In this document: piece by piece, positions 61,347 to 64,000 of the stretch | How the letters are laid out: each line of letters starts with the position of its first letter | How positions within the stretch are numbered: position 1 is the stretch's first letter | Assembly (NCBI GenBank): GCA_017541105.1 | Contig: JAFXZS010000008.1 | Location: 62,001 to 126,000, forward strand | Direction of reading: 5' to 3' | DNA: 64,000 bases | Source of the DNA: Clostridia bacterium | GTDB lineage: Bacteria; Bacillota; Clostridia; Christensenellales; Aristaeellaceae | Notes under the pieces: generated by a model | The model's input: only the letters and a program-made list of their open reading frames with translations | Told to the model about the DNA's origin: nothing | Databases searched by the model: none | Translations under genes and position numbers: made by a program

Positions 61347-62126
61347 ATGAAAAAACTGATCGCAATGCTGCTGTGCCTGGTGCTGCTGGCTGTGTCCGCC
61401 CTGTCTCTGGCGGAAGCCGCGGGCGATAAGGACTACGTGGTCGGCAAGGGAAAGCTGATTGTCGGCATTACGGATTTCGAGCCCATGGATTACAAGGACG
61501 AAAACGGCGAGTGGATCGGCTTTGACGCGGATCTGGCCCGTGCGTTCGCCGCCGCGCTGGGCGTGGAAATCGAGTTCCAGGAAATCGACTGGGACAACAA
61601 GGCCCTGGAGCTGAATTCCAAAAATATCGACTGTGTGTGGAACGGCATGACCCTGACGGACGAAGTGCTCGCCGCCATGACCTGCAGCAAGGCTTACATG
61701 AACAACGCGCAGGTTGTCATTCTTCCCGCCGCGAAGCTCGCGGACTATGCCACGGTGGAAAGCATCGCCTCCCTGACCTTCGCGGCCGAAGCCGGCAGTG
61801 CCGGTGAAGCGGTGCTGAATGACCTGGGTTACGCGGTCAACGCCGTACAGAACCAGGCTGCCGCGCTGATGGAAGTCCAGGCCGGCACCTCCGATGCCGC
61901 CGTCATTGACGCCCTGATGGCCGCCGCCATGGTCGGCGAAGGAACTTCCTACGCGGATCTGTGCTATACCCTGCCCCTGAACGATGAGCAGTACGGTGTC
62001 GGCTTCCGGAAGGATTCCGACCTGGCTGCCGCCCTGGACGATTTCCTGGCCGCCGCCCTGGCAGACGGATCCCTGATGGCTATCGCGGAGACCTACGGTG
62101 TGCAGGCCGCGCTGATCGTCGAATAA
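61347..62126 (+). CDS. Polar amino-acid ABC transporter solute-binding protein
   Basis: A 259-residue exported protein with a signal peptide of about 25 residues (ends SLAEA) and the family 3 binding-protein fold: GKLIVGITDFEPMDYKDENG, WIGFDADLARAFA and the C-terminal YGVGFRKDSDLAAALDDFL. The ligand could be an amino acid or other small anion. Starts at 61347 with GGAGG eight bases upstream. Followed by permease and ATPase in the usual order. Confidence 0.92.
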   Translation: MKKLIAMLLCLVLLAVSALSLAEAAGDKDYVVGKGKLIVGITDFEPMDYKDENGEWIGFDADLARAFAAALGVEIEFQEIDWDNKALELNSKNIDCVWNGMTLTDEVLAAMTCSKAYMNNAQVVILPAAKLADYATVESIASLTFAAEAGSAGEAVLNDLGYAVNAVQNQAAALMEVQAGTSDAAVIDALMAAAMVGEGTSYADLCYTLPLNDEQYGVGFRKDSDLAAALDDFLAAALADGSLMAIAETYGVQAALIVE

Positions 62127-62200
62127 TCCCTGCTGACTGACGCCGGCAGGCGGAAGCTTCCGCCTGCCGACTCTTTGTTTTTAATCATCCGGAGGTGTCC

Positions 62201-62884
62201 ATGAGCTTTTCCGAACAGTTTCCCATCGTCCTGGGCTCCCTGAACACCGGCTTTCTGCAGACGCTCCGCCTGTTTTTCATTACGCTCCTGGGGGCGATTC
62301 CGCTGGGCATGGTGCTGGCCGTGGGGGAAATGTCTTCCTTTAAGCCCCTGCGTGCGGTCATCCGGACCCTCGTATGGATCATCCGCGGCTCTCCCCTCAT
62401 GATTCAGCTGCTTATCATCTTCTACTTCCCCGGCCTTGTGTTCCAGACGCCGCTGTGGGGAGGCGGAGAAAGCGGGCGCTTCGCGGCCGCCGCGGTCGCC
62501 TTTGTCATCAATTATGCCTGCTATTTCTGTGAGATTTTCCGGGGCGGGATCCAGGGAATCCCCGTCGGCCAGGACGAAGCCGGTATGGTTCTGGGCATGA
62601 AGCCGGCGCAGATTTTCTTCCGCATCAAGCTGCTGCAGGTCGTCAAGGCGATCCTGCCGCCCATATCCAATGAAATAATTACCCTGATCAAGGACACCTC
62701 CCTGGCCCGGATCATCGCCCTGCAGGAAATCATCTGGGCAGGCCAGTCCTTCATGAAGGGCAGCCAGGGCATCTCCGGCGCCATCTGGCCGCTCTTCTTC
62801 ACCGGCGTGTATTATCTGGTGGCCACCGGCATCCTGACCATTGTCTTCGCCAAACTTGAAAAGAAGCTCAGCTTCTTCCGCTGA
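62201..62884 (+). CDS. Polar amino-acid ABC transporter permease
   Basis: A 227-residue permease with about five helices (about 10-225) and the conserved EAA-like loop GQDEAGMVLGMKPAQIFFRIKLLQ. His/Glu/Gln permease family. Preferred ATG at 62201 with GGAGG five bases upstream. 74 bp after the binding-protein gene. Confidence 0.92.
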   Translation: MSFSEQFPIVLGSLNTGFLQTLRLFFITLLGAIPLGMVLAVGEMSSFKPLRAVIRTLVWIIRGSPLMIQLLIIFYFPGLVFQTPLWGGGESGRFAAAAVAFVINYACYFCEIFRGGIQGIPVGQDEAGMVLGMKPAQIFFRIKLLQVVKAILPPISNEIITLIKDTSLARIIALQEIIWAGQSFMKGSQGISGAIWPLFFTGVYYLVATGILTIVFAKLEKKLSFFR

Positions 62885-62904
62885 GAGAAAGGAGGAATTC
62901 CATT

Positions 62905-63690
62905 ATGGCGATTCTGGAAGTGGAAAACATCCGGAAATCCTTCGGTTCTGTGCTCGTGCTTGACGATATCTCCTTCAGCATGGAGAAAGGCACCGTCCTG
63001 TCCATCATCGGTTCCTCCGGCAGCGGGAAAACCACCCTCCTGCGCTGCCTGAACTTTCTGGAACGGCCGGATACCGGAATCATCCGCGTAAATGGGGAAA
63101 CGCTGCTGGACGCCTCCTTCCCTGCACGGGATTTTCAGCGCAACATCCGCCTCAAGCGCCTTCATTTCGGGCTGGTGTTCCAGTCCTTCAATCTCTTTCC
63201 CCAGTATACCGCCCTGGAAAACGTAACCCTGGCGGAAAAGCTGCTGGCGCAGGAAAAACCCGACTGGAAAGAAAAAAAGAGCGAGTATCACCGCGCCATC
63301 GAGGAGCACGGCCGGGAGCTTCTTGCCGAAATGGGCCTTCAGGACCGGATGGGAAATTATCCTCATCAGCTGTCCGGCGGCCAGTGCCAGCGGGTGGCCA
63401 TCGCCCGGGCGCTGGCGCTGAATCCCGATATCCTGTGCTTTGACGAGCCCACCTCCGCCCTGGATCCGGAGCTGACCGGAGAGGTGCTCCGGGTCATCCG
63501 CGGCCTGGCGGAACGGCATACCACCATGATTATCGTCACCCATGAAATGGCCTTCGCCCGGGATGTGGCGGATGAAGTCATCTTTATGGACGGCGGAAAG
63601 ATCTGCGAGCAGGGGGATCCGAAAGAAGTCTTCGGAAATCCGAAACAGGAACGGACGAAGCAATTCCTGTCCCGCTTCTCGGAAACATGA
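62905..63690 (+). CDS. Polar amino-acid ABC transporter ATPase
   Basis: A 261-residue ATPase with Walker A GSSGSGKTT, Q-loop FQSFNLFPQ, signature LSGGQCQR, Walker B ILCFDEPTSALD and H-loop VTHEMAFA, all standard for the GlnQ/HisP group. It energises the preceding permease. AGGAGG-type RBS in front. A terminator follows. Confidence 0.95.
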   Translation: MAILEVENIRKSFGSVLVLDDISFSMEKGTVLSIIGSSGSGKTTLLRCLNFLERPDTGIIRVNGETLLDASFPARDFQRNIRLKRLHFGLVFQSFNLFPQYTALENVTLAEKLLAQEKPDWKEKKSEYHRAIEEHGRELLAEMGLQDRMGNYPHQLSGGQCQRVAIARALALNPDILCFDEPTSALDPELTGEVLRVIRGLAERHTTMIIVTHEMAFARDVADEVIFMDGGKICEQGDPKEVFGNPKQERTKQFLSRFSET

Positions 63691-63703
63691 ACCCAAGGAA
63701 AAA

Positions 63704-63727
63704 GCCGGGCACGACACGTGTCCGGCT
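63704..63727 (+). terminator. Terminator of the amino-acid ABC operon
   Basis: 9-bp stem GCCGGGCAC/GTGTCCGGC (one G-U pair), flanked by AAA and followed by TTTT on the plus strand. Confidence 0.8.
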
Positions 63728-63751
63728 TTTGCTGTGCGGTTTCGGAGGCCC

Positions 63752-64000
63752 TTACCGGCTGGAAACCGAAGAATTGAAATAGACGATATCCAGCCAGGCG
63801 TTATTCAGCTCTGAACGGTACCTGTAGGTGTTATCCCAGTCCACGCTCATCATCCTCTCTGCGAGGGAATCGGTTTCCATCGAATGCCACGGGCCTTCCT
63901 TCTGCTCCCGCAGGACGGAATGCATGAAGCCCTCCATGATAATTGCCTGGGCTTCCCCCGTCAGGAACCATTTTTCCAGGGCCGCGCAGGAGGCCGTATT
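63752..64000 (-). CDS. Unknown protein, C-terminal 82 residues; cut by window edge
   Basis: An in-frame reading from the right edge to a stop at 63752. The segment includes LEKWFLTGEAQAIIMEGFMH, then REQKEGPWHSMETDS and the C-terminus LDIVYFNSSVSSR. I recognise no family, and the protein begins beyond the window. Convergent with the amino-acid ABC operon. Confidence 0.5.
   Translation of the reverse strand, partial: NTASCAALEKWFLTGEAQAIIMEGFMHSVLREQKEGPWHSMETDSLAERMMSVDWDNTYRYRSELNNAWLDIVYFNSSVSSR

Overview
The window looks like the chromosome of a GC-rich member of the Clostridia (Bacillota). Evidence for this: strong AGGAGG-type ribosome binding sites, clear TTGACA/TATAAT promoters, secreted proteins with Gram-positive signal peptides and no outer-membrane proteins, YesM/YesN-type two-component regulation, LplA/B/C-type sugar ABC transporters, and DUF3842/ECF modules. 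The glycan-foraging gene set suits a gut or rumen bacterium; a Christensenellales/Aristaeella-like host is only a guess. I saw no rRNA, tRNA or CRISPR array.

Layout. 1-9,364: an ATP-grasp/HAD pair (left edge), an MgtA-type P-type ATPase, fRMsr, RsgA, a methyltransferase behind a small-ORF/terminator leader, a P-loop/CYTH protein and an AlkX/YcaQ-like glycosylase. 9,429-13,078: rhamnose mutarotase, a LacI remnant, a HelD-like RNA polymerase recycling motor behind a terminator, and a small zinc-ribbon protein. 13,113-18,237: alpha-galactosidase and a zinc block (Zur, a ZnuA protein carrying two ZinT domains, a small Cys-motif membrane protein) with a large palindrome at the promoter. 18,399-22,617: membrane proteins, an aldo/keto reductase, a YjjG-like nucleotidase and a nucleotidyltransferase. 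22,936-29,496: a 5'-nucleotidase C-domain protein, then six overlapping genes (MoxR, DUF58 hybrid, lipoprotein, DUF3842, ECF S-component, kinase). 29,518-34,127: a heterodimeric ABC exporter and a NahK-like sugar kinase.

34,305-43,187 is the accessory region. A LacI-controlled sugar operon (Gfo/Idh oxidoreductase, acyltransferase, ABC permease, ... solute-binding protein) is interrupted. The permease stops after about 63 codons and the binding protein lacks its N-terminus. Between them lies about 5.1 kb of foreign DNA: an IS21-like end, an AT-rich fragment of a Gram-positive Pel-like exopolysaccharide operon, a serine recombinase, an IS200 element and a decayed phage lysis cassette.

43,432-59,184 is devoted to glycan use: LacI regulator, GH29 fucosidase, Eis-like acetyltransferase, a sugar ABC transporter, and a divergent operon of chitobiose phosphorylase, phosphohexomutase, YesM-like kinase, a second binding protein and a YesN-like regulator. 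Import, phosphorolysis to GlcNAc-1-P, isomerisation and sensing are therefore encoded together. 59,194-64,000: a CHAP/peptidoglycan-binding secreted protein, DAHP synthase, a polar amino-acid ABC transporter and one gene cut by the right edge.
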